The notes: a model not told the origin generated them from the letters alone. DNA of 64,000 nucleotides from Brevundimonas mediterranea (GCF_011064825.1 NZ_CP048751.1:186001-250000), one strand, 5' to 3'; positions 46,362-56,324 are shown, numbered from the stretch's first letter. Numbers and translations: made by a program.

Positions 46362-47626
46362 ACGGCCCTGCCCTGCTCCATCATCCAGCGGCGCTTCTCC
46401 AGCAGCCGGTCCGCCCGACGGTCGATCTCCGCTGCCGCAGTCTCGGGGGTATATTCGCCGCGCACCATGCGTTCGGCGACGATCTGCATCTCGGTCACGA
46501 TCCGCTCCCACTCCGGAACCTTGGGCACGGCCTTGGCCCGCTCCAGCTGGCCGCGGAAGGGCGCCAGCATGGGGTCGCGCTCCACCTGGGCGATGTCCCA
46601 GGCGCTTTTCCGCGCCGGCAGATCGCCGACGATGGTGTTGAACCGGGCCTGGACGGCCGGCTCGGACAGATAGCGGACCAGGGCCCAGGCCGCCTCCTGA
46701 TGCGGCGAGGACTTGAACACCGCCAGGCTGGACCCGCCCGGCGCCGAGGCGCCCAGGCCGTTCGGTCCCGGCACGCCGGCCGTGGCCCAGCTGGATTGAA
46801 ACGACGCCGGCAAGCGGCTGCGGAAATCGCCCACGCTCCACGGGCCGGAGAAATAGAAGCTGAAATAGCCGCGCGCGAACTCGGTCCAGACGTTGGAGAT
46901 CTGCGCCGCCGAAGCCAGGGGCGCCAGGCCCTCGGCGAACAGGCTGCGATAGAAGGCCAGGGCCGAGATGAAGCCGGGGTTGGAGAAGTTGCCGCGCGTA
47001 TTGCGGTCACGCAGCAAGGGCTCCTCGGTCTGAAGGCCGAAGGTCAGAAGCTGCTCGAACTCGTTTAGGGGCAGCAGAATGGCGTAGTTGTCGCCGCCCG
47101 CCACGCGCTTGATCCCGTGCATGGCCCGCTTCCACTCGGCCCAGTCCCGGGGCGGGGCGCCGAAGCCGGCGCGGGCCAGAAGGTCGGTGCGATAAAACAG
47201 AAGCCGCGTATCGACGTACCAGGGCGTGGTCATGCCCCGGCCGGCCACCTCGTTGGTCTCCAGCACCGCCTCGAACTGATCGGTCAGCAGGTCGGCGGCG
47301 GCCGGCGGGGTCGGCGACAGGGCGCCGATGGCGGTCAGTTCCGACACCCAGGTGTTGCCGATCTGGCTGACGTCCGGCAGCGAGGCGCCGGCGTAGGCGG
47401 TCAGCAGTTTCTCGTGCGCCGCCGTCCAAGGCAGGGGCTGGACCGCGACGCGGACGCCGGGGTTGCGCCGCTCGAACTCGGGCATCAGCTGGCCCACCGT
47501 CCCGCCCTCATTGCCCATGGCCCAGAAGCGCAGCACCGTCTCGCCGTCACGACGCGGCGTGCAGGCCGCCGCCGCCCCGCCCGCCAGCAGCGCCAGGGCG
47601 CCCCGCCTGTGCGGGCCAGAGGTCAT
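46358..47626 (-). CDS. ABC sugar-binding lipoprotein
   Basis: A 422-residue extracellular solute-binding protein (family 1). The signal has paired arginines and a lipobox (HRRGALALLAGGAAAACTPR), suggesting a lipoprotein, possibly Tat-exported, with the lipidated cysteine near residue 22. The fold shows the usual pattern: FWAMGNEGGTVGQLMPEFER, LPDVSQIGNTWVSEL, and AFKSSPHQEAAWALVRYLSE-like hinge regions. It should bind oligosaccharides in the periplasm. Both its ends overlap neighbours by 4 bases (GH144-like upstream, permease downstream), so expression is tightly coupled. Confidence 0.9.
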   Translation of the reverse strand: MTSGPHRRGALALLAGGAAAACTPRRDGETVLRFWAMGNEGGTVGQLMPEFERRNPGVRVAVQPLPWTAAHEKLLTAYAGASLPDVSQIGNTWVSELTAIGALSPTPPAAADLLTDQFEAVLETNEVAGRGMTTPWYVDTRLLFYRTDLLARAGFGAPPRDWAEWKRAMHGIKRVAGGDNYAILLPLNEFEQLLTFGLQTEEPLLRDRNTRGNFSNPGFISALAFYRSLFAEGLAPLASAAQISNVWTEFARGYFSFYFSGPWSVGDFRSRLPASFQSSWATAGVPGPNGLGASAPGGSSLAVFKSSPHQEAAWALVRYLSEPAVQARFNTIVGDLPARKSAWDIAQVERDPMLAPFRGQLERAKAVPKVPEWERIVTEMQIVAERMVRGEYTPETAAAEIDRRADRLLEKRRWMMEQGRAV

Positions 47627-49107
47627 GCGTTCAGCCAGCCGCCGGTGAAGCCCGCCGTCTCCAGGGCCTTACGGATGTGCGGCTCGCCGCGCATGTAGCG
47701 CCAGATGAAGTCGGAGCGATGGTTCTCGGTCATGCCGACAATGGGGCCCTGGTCGATGCCCAGATAGTCGTCGGCGACCCAGCCCACGCCGTCAATGATC
47801 TTGCCGTGCTGCAAGGGCCCGTCGCGCTGGGTCAGGGTCGGGTTGAAGCTGTCGAGGAAGCCCCACTCAGTATAGATCCCCGCGCCGAACCGGCTCTTCA
47901 TCGCCTTGATGCAGGGCACGACGATCTCGGGCGCGAAGGCGATGGAGCTGGCCGCCGCCGTGGGTGCGATGGTGCCGTCGTCGCGCTCGCCGGGACCGCG
48001 CGCCGAATAGCTGAAGAACTCGCGCTCGACCCCGTTGATCGTCTGCTTGAAATCGCCCGGCCCGTCGCAGGCCGTCAGGCCCCAGGTCTCGGACGAATAG
48101 CCGGCCCACTGGCCCGGATTGTCGTGGGCGTATTTCTGCTGGGCGTAGACGGCGCGGCGGCTGTTTTCGAAATAGTCCAGATACTCGCCCATCTGGGCCG
48201 TCTGGCCCCGCATCCAGGCGTCCTGGATGCCGCGGAAGTCGACGTACATATGGCTGTACTGGTGGCCGAAGATCGGCGCGAAATTCAGGTGCCAGCTGCC
48301 CCAGCGGTCGGTCCAGCTCTGGTCATAGCTTGCGGCCCACTCATGCCAGACGTTGACCGAGACCGAATGGGTCGGGCTGCCGATGGCCAGGAGCAGCAGC
48401 AGCATCCCCTCGTTATAGACATGCCAGTCGGACGGGATGAAGCCGCTCTCCGGATGCCAGCCCATGGTGATCCGGTTGTCGCGCACGACGGCCCAGTCCC
48501 ATTCGATCCGCTCGTACAGGGCCTGGACCCGGCTGCGGATCTCGACCTCGTCCGGATGGTCGCCGTCGAAATAGCGGGCGGCGAACAACATGCCGGCGAT
48601 CAGCAGGGCCGTATCGACGGTCGACAGCTCGTTGGTCCGGTAGCGAAGCCCGGTCTCCATATCGAGGAAATGATAGAAGAAGCCCTTGTGCCCCGCCGTG
48701 CCGGTCGGCTCCGGTCCCTGGGGCAGGCTGTGGAAATAGCGGACGGTGGTCAGGGTGCGCTCGCGCGCCTCGTCCCGGCTCATCCAGCGGCGCTCGACGC
48801 CGATGGGCCAGCAGGTCAGGGCGAAACCGACCGCGGCGATGGAGCAGAAGGACGGCGTGGGCCAGCGATCGGGAGTCAGACCGGTGCGCCGATCCGTGAC
48901 CTTCTCGAACCAGCGGAAGGTGCGTTCCTGAAGCTCGTCGATCTCGCGGTCCAGCCGCAGGGGCCGCCGCTGCGTGCCGTTGACCGCCCCGCTTCCCTGC
49001 TGAGCCGCCTGCGTCTGTTGCGCCGCCGCCTGCCCCGCGACAGCGCCGCCGACCGCCAGGGCGGCGGCTCCAGCCGTGGTTCGCATCAGGAAGTTTCGGC
49101 GGTTCAT
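47623..49107 (-). CDS. Glucoamylase-like/GH144-type glycoside hydrolase, Tat-exported
   Basis: A 494-residue enzyme from the ATG at 49107 (MNRRNFLMRTTAGAAALAVG), a clear twin-arginine signal. A GTG four codons earlier is possible. The mature protein is the (alpha/alpha)6 domain of the 'glucoamylase family' (PF10091-type), represented by GH144 endo-beta-1,2-glucanases. Visible blocks are LQERTFRWFEKVTDRRTGLT, SIAAVGFALTCWPIGVERRW, the LSTVDTALLIAGMLFAARYF helix, and FAPIFGHQYSHMYVDFRGIQ. Cleavage of beta-1,2- or mixed glucans in the periplasm is the best guess; other beta-glucans are possible. It lies between receptor and ABC genes, as expected for a glucan-uptake operon. Confidence 0.85.
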   Translation of the reverse strand: MNRRNFLMRTTAGAAALAVGGAVAGQAAAQQTQAAQQGSGAVNGTQRRPLRLDREIDELQERTFRWFEKVTDRRTGLTPDRWPTPSFCSIAAVGFALTCWPIGVERRWMSRDEARERTLTTVRYFHSLPQGPEPTGTAGHKGFFYHFLDMETGLRYRTNELSTVDTALLIAGMLFAARYFDGDHPDEVEIRSRVQALYERIEWDWAVVRDNRITMGWHPESGFIPSDWHVYNEGMLLLLLAIGSPTHSVSVNVWHEWAASYDQSWTDRWGSWHLNFAPIFGHQYSHMYVDFRGIQDAWMRGQTAQMGEYLDYFENSRRAVYAQQKYAHDNPGQWAGYSSETWGLTACDGPGDFKQTINGVEREFFSYSARGPGERDDGTIAPTAAASSIAFAPEIVVPCIKAMKSRFGAGIYTEWGFLDSFNPTLTQRDGPLQHGKIIDGVGWVADDYLGIDQGPIVGMTENHRSDFIWRYMRGEPHIRKALETAGFTGGWLNA

Positions 49108-49184
49108 GGGCACGCTCACTGGGTCTGTATCAAGAAGAAGGCCGCCTCCCGCGCAAGCGGAAGGCGGCCCAGGCTCAGGGGGAG

Positions 49185-52100
49185 TTAGAAGGCGTAGCGC
49201 AGACCGACCTGGAAGCTGCGGGTCGGGAGGAACTGAGCGGTAGGCTGACCGAAGGTTGGATTCAGCGGCGCCTCGCCTGTGTTTGATGTCCGGTAGGTCT
49301 GGTTGAAGCCGGAATAGTTCTTGAAGTTGAACACATTAATCGCGTCAGCCGTGAACTCGACTTCCTGCCCACCGAAAATCTCGAAAGACTTCGCGAGCCG
49401 CAGATCGACCTGACGATAGGCCCATTCCCACGCGGGAATGATGAAGGCGTGTTTCTCGGGATAGGCCGAGAACCAGTCCGGCTTGGCGCCATTCCCGACG
49501 TTGTTCCGAGTGTAAGGCAGCCCCGACCCCAGGGTGATGATCGACGACAGCTGGAAGTCCAGCGGAAGGGCGACGGTACCGGACATTACCAGACGGTGGC
49601 GTTCGACCCCCGGCGTCGTGAACGTCGGAGAATAGCTGGTCCAGGGATAGTCGAAGTCGAAGTTGCCCAACCCCTGATCGCGGCTGCCGTTCTGAGTGGC
49701 GTCCATAAAGGTGTAGGCGATATTGGCTCCCCAACCGCTTGCCGTGTTGAAGGGTTTGTCCGCCGTGAAATAGATCGCGTGCATCTCCCGCTCGCGGTCA
49801 TGGTTCGAGACGAAAACACCGGCGTTGTAAGGGAAGGCCACGCCGGTGACCGGATCGATGAGGTTCGCCGGCTGGGCTGCAGCGGGCACGCTGTTGGTCG
49901 CCGGATCCAGGTTCGCGCGGTACCAGGCGAACTCGTTCTTGGTCTTGGCGTAAGAGAATGTCAGCGCCGTCTGCCAGTCGCCGATCTTCTGGCGAACACC
50001 CAGGTTGAACTGATCAGTCACCGGCGGCGGCGCGTCATTCTTGATCAGGAAGACTTCGCCGCGACCGACCGTCCCTCCGAGCAGTGAATCGAGGCCCTCC
50101 GCCGTGGCGTAGCTCGGATTCCAGGCGACCGTGTCCGTGCGACCGCCATAGGCGCCGCCGGACGGGGAGAAATAGATGGTCCGCGACAGCTGGTAGGGCT
50201 TGAACCGCTCGTCAAAGGCAAAGTTGAAGCCGATCCGGTCGTAGTAGCGGCCCGCGCCCCCGAACAGAACCGTACGCTCGTCGCCGAAGAAGTCGTAAGA
50301 GAAGCCGAAGCGCGGCTGATAGGCGTCCTTGAACGCGGGACGATCTCCGTCAGAGATATAGTCGTCGATATTGATATAGGATGGGTAGTCGAAGCCAGGC
50401 GCATTGCCGATGGCGGTCAACATGCGACGAATATCGTCAGGCGTACGCCAGTCGTTGTTTACAGCATTGTCCTCGTAGTCCCAACGTAGGCCCATGTTCA
50501 CTTCGAGCTTGTCGGTGATCTGCCAGTCATCCTGGATATAAAGGCCCAGGACGTTGTTATCCACAGACGTCGCATCGACCGGCAGGTTCAGACTCACCAC
50601 GGTGGGTATGGCATTCGACCCAACCACTTCGGGCCTAGCGTCGACGTCGTAAGTAAACTGGGGGTTCCGGTTGAACTGTTTGAAAACGCTCAACGTCTGG
50701 ATCGAGTATTTCACACCCATCTTAACGGTGTGAAGCCCGAACGCCTCGATGTCGTTGAACGTCAAATCATTTTTGAACGTCAGGCTTTCCTGCGTCAGAT
50801 CCTGATTGTTCGTACCGCCGCCCGCATTGAATATTCCATCGCTCTGATCATATCGGAACTGGAATCCCGGTGTTGTGGCGCTCGCATCGCGGTAAGAAAC
50901 ATACCGCTGTCCCGAGAGATCAAAATTCACCGCACGGGGATTATACTGCGACTTCAGATAATCTACGGATGCCTCGTTCAGGAAGCCATTCCCCTGGAAC
51001 TGGTGTCGCAGTTGAAGGGACTGGGTCTCGCCATTGATGGCGTTCGCACGCGAGAAGGCGTCGGGCCCATTTCCGAAGTTCCGGATATCTTCTTCTTTGC
51101 GATACGTACCGCTCAGGTCCAGCCGCTGCTGATCATTGATCGCCCAGGACAGCTTACCAAAGACCAGATCTTGCTCGAACGGTCCTTCAAAAGTTCCGAG
51201 CTGATCCTCAAATAGCGGCGTATATTCGGTGCGGCGTAGGAACACTGAACTCCCGCGCGTCTCTTCTTTCCGCTCGTAGGAAAGGAAGTAGTGCAGCGTA
51301 TCTTCAATAATCGGCCCTCCGACAGAACCGCCGTATTGCAGACGATCAAGCTGCGGCCTTTCTTCGCCACGCGCCTTGGAGAAGACGTTCTGGGCGATCC
51401 AGCTGGAGTCCTGATAGGTGACGAACATGTCGCCGCTCAGGTCATTGGTGCCCGAACGCGTGACCGAGGTGATGATGGCGGACGACGCCTGCTCGTACTC
51501 GGCTTTGAAGTTCTGGGTCAGCACCCTAAACTCCTGCACAGCGGCTTGGGGGAAGGGATTCCCACGGCTGTCGTCCTGACCGGCGATGCCGCCGTCGTTG
51601 ATCAACGACTTTTGGTTCTGGCCGTCGATAAAGACGTTAATGGCGCTGGAAGGCTGCCCGCCTGCGGTGATGGTGCGCTCCGTGTCGCCTTCCGTCACGC
51701 GGACGCCAGGCGCCAAGGCCGCAAAGTTCAGGAAGTTGCGGTTGATCTGGGGCAGATTATTGATCTGTTGCTGGCTGACGCTTGTCCCCACTTCCGACGT
51801 ACGGACGTTAAAGGTGCGACGACCGACAACGACGATTTCGCCGACGTTCGTGGCGGCATCCCCAGTCGAGGTCAGGTCAAGGTCTAGGGTGCCGACTTGG
51901 CCGAGTGCGAGCGTCACCGTGTCTTCAGTCGTCCGACCGTCGCTCGTGGTGACCTGGATGCGGAAGGTGCCGGGCCGAAGCCCAGGAATGACGTATTGGC
52001 CATTTTCGCCGATGCGGCCGCGGGTGACATAGCCGGTCGCCACCTCGGTGGCGGTGACGGTGCCGGTTCCGGCGGCTTGGCCGTCAGAGACCGTGCCCCG

Positions 52101-52208
52101 GAGGGTTGATGTGGCGCTCTGCGCCGTCGCCGCGCCGGCGAAGCCTGCGGTGATGGCGAAGGCGGATACGGCGGCCAGGGCCGCGCTACGCGTATTGAAC
52201 TTGATCAT
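49185..52208 (-). CDS. TonB-dependent receptor with carboxypeptidase-like N-terminal domain
   Basis: A 1007-residue receptor from the ATG at 52208, preceded by AGGAGGGG. The signal peptide ends near ATAQS (residue 30). A carboxypeptidase-regulatory-like domain follows (STLRGTVSDGQAAGTGTVTA, RIGENGQYVIPGLRPGTFRI). The plug begins near VGEIVVVGRRTFN, and the barrel ends with RSFQVGLRYAF. This 'Oar/SusC-like' layout is common in proteobacterial glycan-uptake systems. It starts 28 bases after the LacI gene, so the regulator and the receptor are probably co-transcribed. The ligand should be the oligosaccharides released or trimmed by the GH144-like enzyme. Confidence 0.9.
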   Translation of the reverse strand: MIKFNTRSAALAAVSAFAITAGFAGAATAQSATSTLRGTVSDGQAAGTGTVTATEVATGYVTRGRIGENGQYVIPGLRPGTFRIQVTTSDGRTTEDTVTLALGQVGTLDLDLTSTGDAATNVGEIVVVGRRTFNVRTSEVGTSVSQQQINNLPQINRNFLNFAALAPGVRVTEGDTERTITAGGQPSSAINVFIDGQNQKSLINDGGIAGQDDSRGNPFPQAAVQEFRVLTQNFKAEYEQASSAIITSVTRSGTNDLSGDMFVTYQDSSWIAQNVFSKARGEERPQLDRLQYGGSVGGPIIEDTLHYFLSYERKEETRGSSVFLRRTEYTPLFEDQLGTFEGPFEQDLVFGKLSWAINDQQRLDLSGTYRKEEDIRNFGNGPDAFSRANAINGETQSLQLRHQFQGNGFLNEASVDYLKSQYNPRAVNFDLSGQRYVSYRDASATTPGFQFRYDQSDGIFNAGGGTNNQDLTQESLTFKNDLTFNDIEAFGLHTVKMGVKYSIQTLSVFKQFNRNPQFTYDVDARPEVVGSNAIPTVVSLNLPVDATSVDNNVLGLYIQDDWQITDKLEVNMGLRWDYEDNAVNNDWRTPDDIRRMLTAIGNAPGFDYPSYINIDDYISDGDRPAFKDAYQPRFGFSYDFFGDERTVLFGGAGRYYDRIGFNFAFDERFKPYQLSRTIYFSPSGGAYGGRTDTVAWNPSYATAEGLDSLLGGTVGRGEVFLIKNDAPPPVTDQFNLGVRQKIGDWQTALTFSYAKTKNEFAWYRANLDPATNSVPAAAQPANLIDPVTGVAFPYNAGVFVSNHDREREMHAIYFTADKPFNTASGWGANIAYTFMDATQNGSRDQGLGNFDFDYPWTSYSPTFTTPGVERHRLVMSGTVALPLDFQLSSIITLGSGLPYTRNNVGNGAKPDWFSAYPEKHAFIIPAWEWAYRQVDLRLAKSFEIFGGQEVEFTADAINVFNFKNYSGFNQTYRTSNTGEAPLNPTFGQPTAQFLPTRSFQVGLRYAF

Positions 52209-52236
52209 CCTGATGTCCCCTCCTGATGGGTCCGAT

Positions 52237-53343
52237 TCACGACAGCGACGCCGCCGTCTGATCGGGGTTTGACCCGGCGGTTGCGGCCGCCGCGGTGGAT
52301 TGACGAACGACCAGGGCCGGTCGAACGATTTCACAAGCGGTGTCCGCCTCGGCGTTCGCGCCGGCCTGGACCAGGCCGATGAGGCGTTCGACGCCCCGGC
52401 GGCCCATTTCCGCAATATTCACTCTGAGCGTGGTCAGCGTCGGCCGGACCAGGGCGGCCAGCGGCACGTCGTCGAAGCCGACCACCGCCACGTCCTCGGG
52501 GCAGCGCACGCCCGCCTCCTGGAAGGCCAGCAGGGCGCCCAGGGCCATCATGTCATTGGCCGCGAACACCGCGTCCGGGCGCTGGTCCAGCGCCATCAAC
52601 TGTGTGGCGGCGCGATGCCCGGCGGCCTGGGTAAAGTCGCCCTCGACGATGATCGGGTCCTGGCCGACCAGGGCGCTGGCGTAGCCTTCGGCGCGAATAT
52701 CGGCTTCCAGGTTGCCGGCGGCGCCCCGGATATGGGCGATGCGGCGACGACCGGTGGCGATCAGATGTTCGACCGCCGCCACGGCGCCCCCGTGGTTGTC
52801 CACAGCGATCGCCGGCCGGCCGCCCTCGTCCAGACCGCCGTTCATGACCAGCACCGGAGTCCGGCCCGCCACGTCGGCGGCCAGATTGGCGGCCCGCACA
52901 TGGGGCGACAGCACGATCATGCCGTCGACCCGGCCCCGCATCGACCGCAGCGCCGCCATGGTCTCTTCGGTGTCGCCGTGGGAGCTGGAGACGATCAGGT
53001 GCTTGCCGTGCGCCCGCGCGGCCAGGTCCATGCCGCGGATCAGTTCGGAGAAGAACTCGCCGTACAGGTCCGGCAGGATGACCCCGATGGTGTCCGTCCG
53101 GCTGGTGGACAGGCTGCGCGCCCCGACATGGGGGACGTAGTGAAGATGCGCGACCGCATCCAGCACCCGCTGGCGCGTGGTTTCGGTGATGGCGTCCGAC
53201 CCGTTCAGCACGCGCGACACCGAGGCCACGGACACCTTGGCCCGTTCGGCGACGTCGCGGATCGTGGCGGCCTTGGCGGCGGGCGCACGTCCGTTCACGG
53301 CTGATGAGGCGGCGATATCCAAGTGTTTCCCTCTGAGCGTCAT
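52237..53343 (-). CDS. LacI-family transcriptional regulator
   Basis: A 368-residue repressor with a 25-residue extension before the helix-turn-helix (ATIRDVAERAKVSVASVSRV-LNG). The hinge is YVPHVGARSLSTSRTDTIGV. The periplasmic-binding-type sensor domain contains DGMIVLSPHVRA, PVLVMNGGLDEGG, VFAANDMMALGALLAFQEAG and VAVVGFDDVPLAALVRPTLT. It heads the operon it probably controls. A palindrome ATGTAA-TCGG-TTACAT 39 bases upstream of the start is a likely operator. The inducer should be a sugar derived from the imported glycan. Confidence 0.93.
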   Translation of the reverse strand: MTLRGKHLDIAASSAVNGRAPAAKAATIRDVAERAKVSVASVSRVLNGSDAITETTRQRVLDAVAHLHYVPHVGARSLSTSRTDTIGVILPDLYGEFFSELIRGMDLAARAHGKHLIVSSSHGDTEETMAALRSMRGRVDGMIVLSPHVRAANLAADVAGRTPVLVMNGGLDEGGRPAIAVDNHGGAVAAVEHLIATGRRRIAHIRGAAGNLEADIRAEGYASALVGQDPIIVEGDFTQAAGHRAATQLMALDQRPDAVFAANDMMALGALLAFQEAGVRCPEDVAVVGFDDVPLAALVRPTLTTLRVNIAEMGRRGVERLIGLVQAGANAEADTACEIVRPALVVRQSTAAAATAGSNPDQTAASLS

Positions 53344-53381
53344 CGCGCCAGCCTTCTTGTCGAAGGTCTGTCGATAACCTG

Positions 53382-53397
53382 ATGTAATCGGTTACAT
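53382..53397. promoter_or_regulatory. LacI-type operator candidate
   Basis: ATGTAA and TTACAT arms flank TCGG. The overall TGTAA-N4-TTACA with central CG is typical of LacI-family sites in Caulobacter. It lies 39 bases upstream of the LacI start. Confidence 0.6.
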
Positions 53398-53550
53398 GAC
53401 ACAGGAGCAATGTCGGCCGCAAGCGGCGCAATGTCGCTTTGTGTCGATTTCTGGCCCGCCGGCGCCCGCGCCTCGCCTGATGACCACCGGATCGAGCCGG
53501 CGTCCGCCCCAAAGGCGCTGAATGACCGTCAAATGGATTCAGCGGTTGAT

Positions 53551-53568
53551 AACTACTACATATAGTGG
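53551..53568. promoter_or_regulatory. NrdR-box-like palindrome
   Basis: The stretch contains ACTACATATAGTG, matching the NrdR consensus (ACACTATATATAGTGT) at about 12 of 16 positions when aligned at the right end. It is 56 bases upstream of the chosen start of the NrdJ-like gene. Only one box is seen, although NrdR sites are often paired. Confidence 0.5.
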
Positions 53569-53623
53569 CGCGCCTTGATGGATCGCCGTAATCTGGTGGC
53601 AGGCTTACCGGGAGATGCGGCCC

Positions 53624-56269
53624 ATGCGCTTTCAATCCGGCTTCGTGGATCTGGCCCGCCGGGTCACGATGGAGACCCGCGCTGTCGAGCGCGCCGCCAC
53701 AGTCCAGGAGATCACGGCGCCGGCCGCATGGTCGGACGCCCGGATCGAATCCTGGCTGGACTGGAGCGAATCCCTGGTCCCCGACCTGTCCCCGACCGGC
53801 GGCTGGCTGAACGGCGCCGTCGACGCCTGGGCCGAACGCCTGGCCGGCCGGGGCCTGGCCGAGGGCGTCTTCACCGATCGGGCCGAGGCCTATGTCTTCG
53901 CCGCCGAACTGGCCGCCACCATTCAACTGGGCCTGGCCACGCCTGTGGGCGCGCCCGAGGCTGGCGCAGGCTCCGCCGACATTCTCGACCTGTCCGATCC
54001 CGCCGCGCCGGCGCATCTGGCCGAACACCGCGCCGACCGCATGACCGCCCGACTGGCGCTGCAGTCGGCCGAGGCCCTGGCCGACGCCCTGTGCGCCGTC
54101 GCCGACGCCGTGGACCGTTGCGAGGGGCCGGACGGCCACTGCGCCGACCCGTCGCGCAACCCCGCCCTGGGCCGCGCCGCCGCCACCGCGCGGCGTCGCG
54201 GCGCCACCGACGCCGACATCCTGCGCGCCGTCGATGGCGAACGTCCGGCCCTGGCCCTGCGCCCCTTCCACGAAACCCCGCCCCTGATCGCCTTGGCCGA
54301 CAGCACCCAGATCGCCGCCGGCGCGCCCGAGGCCCTTCTGGCCGCCGAATCGGCTCTGGACGGCGGCCTGATCGCGATCTTCTCTCCCCGCGACGCCGAA
54401 GCCCTGGCCGAGGGCGCGGTCGGTCGCGCCCTGCTGGACCTGTCCGCCGTCGCCGCCCTGGACGGCGGGACCTTCGACCGCCTGCCGGATCTGGTGCGTC
54501 TGTGGACCGTGGCCCTGGATCTTCAGGCCGCGAGCGTCGCCATTTCCCTGGGACTGGAGGGCCTTTCGGCCGCCCTGATCCCGGCCGGCGGCGATCTGGC
54601 CGCCCGGGCCGAGGCCCTGGCGGGCCTGACAGCGGTGGTGGCGGCTCAGACCTCGGTGGAACTGGCCCAGTTGCGTGGCCCCTGCGCCGAATGGGACGCC
54701 CTGAAGAGCCAGGTCGCCGACGCTGACCGCGCCCGCCGCGCCCGCCTGAAGTCCAATCCGGATCCTCTCGCCGCCGTCGCCCTGAAGCGGATCGGCAAGC
54801 TCGGCGCGCCCCGGCGTCATGCAACCGTCGGCCTGTTCATGGACGACGCCGAGGCCCGGCTGCGACTGGGCCTCGGCGGCCCTTCGGTCATTGATGTCTT
54901 CCAGACCGCCGACGGCCAGATCGGCCGTCGCCTGGCCGCACCCCTGGCCGCCGCCCTGGCCCGCACGGGCGGCGACGTCCAGGCGGCCGAGCGCCGGCTG
55001 TTCGGCCGTCGCACCCTGGTCGAGGCGCCGGGCGTCGATCACGCCGCCCTGCGCGCCTTCGGCTTCACCGACATCGAACTGGCCGCCGTCGAACAGGCCC
55101 TGGCCGGGGCCGACGGCTTCGACGCCGTCTTCACCGCCCCGGTGCTGGACCCCGGCTTCATCCGCGACGTCCTGGGGCTGGAAGACGGCGACGGCCCGTT
55201 GCTGAACCTGCTGGGCGTGCCCGAAGAGGCCGAGTTCGCGGCGGCGCGCTGGGTCTTCGGCCACGGCGATCTGACGGATTGGGCCGAGGCGCCCGCCGCC
55301 GTCGCCGCCCTGCTGGCCGATCCCGCAGGCGTCGAGGCCGACCTGCGCCGCGCCGTCGAACCGTTCAGCGACGCGCCGGACACGGCCGTGGATACCCTGG
55401 ACTGGCGCGCCACCGCCGCCCAGGCCGCCCGTCGTCTGGCCCAGGCCGCCGCCGAGGGCCGCCGCGCGGTGCGGCTGCGTCGCGCGCCTCCGCCCCCAGG
55501 CCCCTTGCTGACCCTGCCGAAAACCGATGCGGCTCCACGCCTCGAAACGCCCCGCCCCGCTCCCACGCCTGCCCCGCAGGAGCGCGTCGTCGAACGGGTG
55601 GTCGAACGCGAGCGCGCCCGCCGCAAACTGCCCGACCGGCGCAAGGGCTATATCCAGAAGGCGGCCGTCGGCGGGCACAAGGTCTATATCCACACCGGCG
55701 AATACGACGACGGCGAACTGGGCGAGATCTTCATCGACATGCACAAGGAAGGCGCCGCCTTCCGAAGCCTGATGAACAATTTCGCCATAGCCATCTCGAT
55801 CGGGCTTCAGTACGGTGTGCCGCTGGACGAGTTCGTCGACGCCTTCGTCTTCACCCGGTTCGAGCCGGCGGGGCGGGTCACGGGCAATGACTCGATCCGC
55901 TCGGCCACCTCGATCCTGGACTATATCTTCCGCGAGTTGGGCGTCTCATATCTGGACCGCCACGAACTGGCCAACGCCGGCCCCGATGAGTTGAACGCCG
56001 ACGGTCTGGGTCACGGCAAGGCGGAGGGGGGAGAGGCCGTCCCCGCCGCCCGTTTCATCTCGAAGGGCTTCGCCCGCGGTTCCGCGCCCGACAATCTGGT
56101 GGTCCTGCCCTTCGGCAAGAAAGCCGAGCCTGAACCGAAGGTCGTCGCCAACACCGAGGCCGTCGCCTGTCCGTCCTGCGGCGATTTCAGCCTGCAGAAT
56201 CGCGGCGGCGTCTGGGTCTGCGACACCTGCGGAGACGCCCGGGCGGTTCACGGCGGCGATCAGGGCTAA
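53624..56269 (+). CDS. NrdJ-derived TSCPD-domain protein lacking the catalytic RNR motifs
   Basis: An 881-residue protein from the ATG at 53624, nine bases after GGGAG; an ATG at 53615 sits on top of that site. The last ~260 residues match the C-terminus of vitamin B12-dependent (class II) ribonucleotide reductase: the TSCPD domain ([52 protein letters not shown]) and a zinc ribbon ([15 protein letters not shown]). The first 600 residues are Ala/Asp/Leu-rich. They hold only four cysteines (LCAV, RCEG, HCAD, PCAE), and none is in a recognisable NrdJ catalytic context. A weak NrdJ-like arrangement is suggested ([20 protein letters not shown]). It is probably a non-catalytic relative under NrdR control, perhaps a partner or regulator of nucleotide reduction. 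Confidence 0.75.
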   Translation: MRFQSGFVDLARRVTMETRAVERAATVQEITAPAAWSDARIESWLDWSESLVPDLSPTGGWLNGAVDAWAERLAGRGLAEGVFTDRAEAYVFAAELAATIQLGLATPVGAPEAGAGSADILDLSDPAAPAHLAEHRADRMTARLALQSAEALADALCAVADAVDRCEGPDGHCADPSRNPALGRAAATARRRGATDADILRAVDGERPALALRPFHETPPLIALADSTQIAAGAPEALLAAESALDGGLIAIFSPRDAEALAEGAVGRALLDLSAVAALDGGTFDRLPDLVRLWTVALDLQAASVAISLGLEGLSAALIPAGGDLAARAEALAGLTAVVAAQTSVELAQLRGPCAEWDALKSQVADADRARRARLKSNPDPLAAVALKRIGKLGAPRRHATVGLFMDDAEARLRLGLGGPSVIDVFQTADGQIGRRLAAPLAAALARTGGDVQAAERRLFGRRTLVEAPGVDHAALRAFGFTDIELAAVEQALAGADGFDAVFTAPVLDPGFIRDVLGLEDGDGPLLNLLGVPEEAEFAAARWVFGHGDLTDWAEAPAAVAALLADPAGVEADLRRAVEPFSDAPDTAVDTLDWRATAAQAARRLAQAAAEGRRAVRLRRAPPPPGPLLTLPKTDAAPRLETPRPAPTPAPQERVVERVVERERARRKLPDRRKGYIQKAAVGGHKVYIHTGEYDDGELGEIFIDMHKEGAAFRSLMNNFAIAISIGLQYGVPLDEFVDAFVFTRFEPAGRVTGNDSIRSATSILDYIFRELGVSYLDRHELANAGPDELNADGLGHGKAEGGEAVPAARFISKGFARGSAPDNLVVLPFGKKAEPEPKVVANTEAVACPSCGDFSLQNRGGVWVCDTCGDARAVHGGDQG

Positions 56270-56324
56270 GTTAACGGCTGGGCTCTAGAGTGCCGCCACG
56301 CGACGTTTTCGCTGGAGCGACCCC

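Noticed and set aside
52553..55744. Very long minus-strand open frame (over 1000 codons)
   Set aside because: It runs antisense to the NrdJ-like gene and out of frame through the LacI gene. The composition is Gly/Arg/Gln-rich without domains, as expected for a GC-rich shadow frame.
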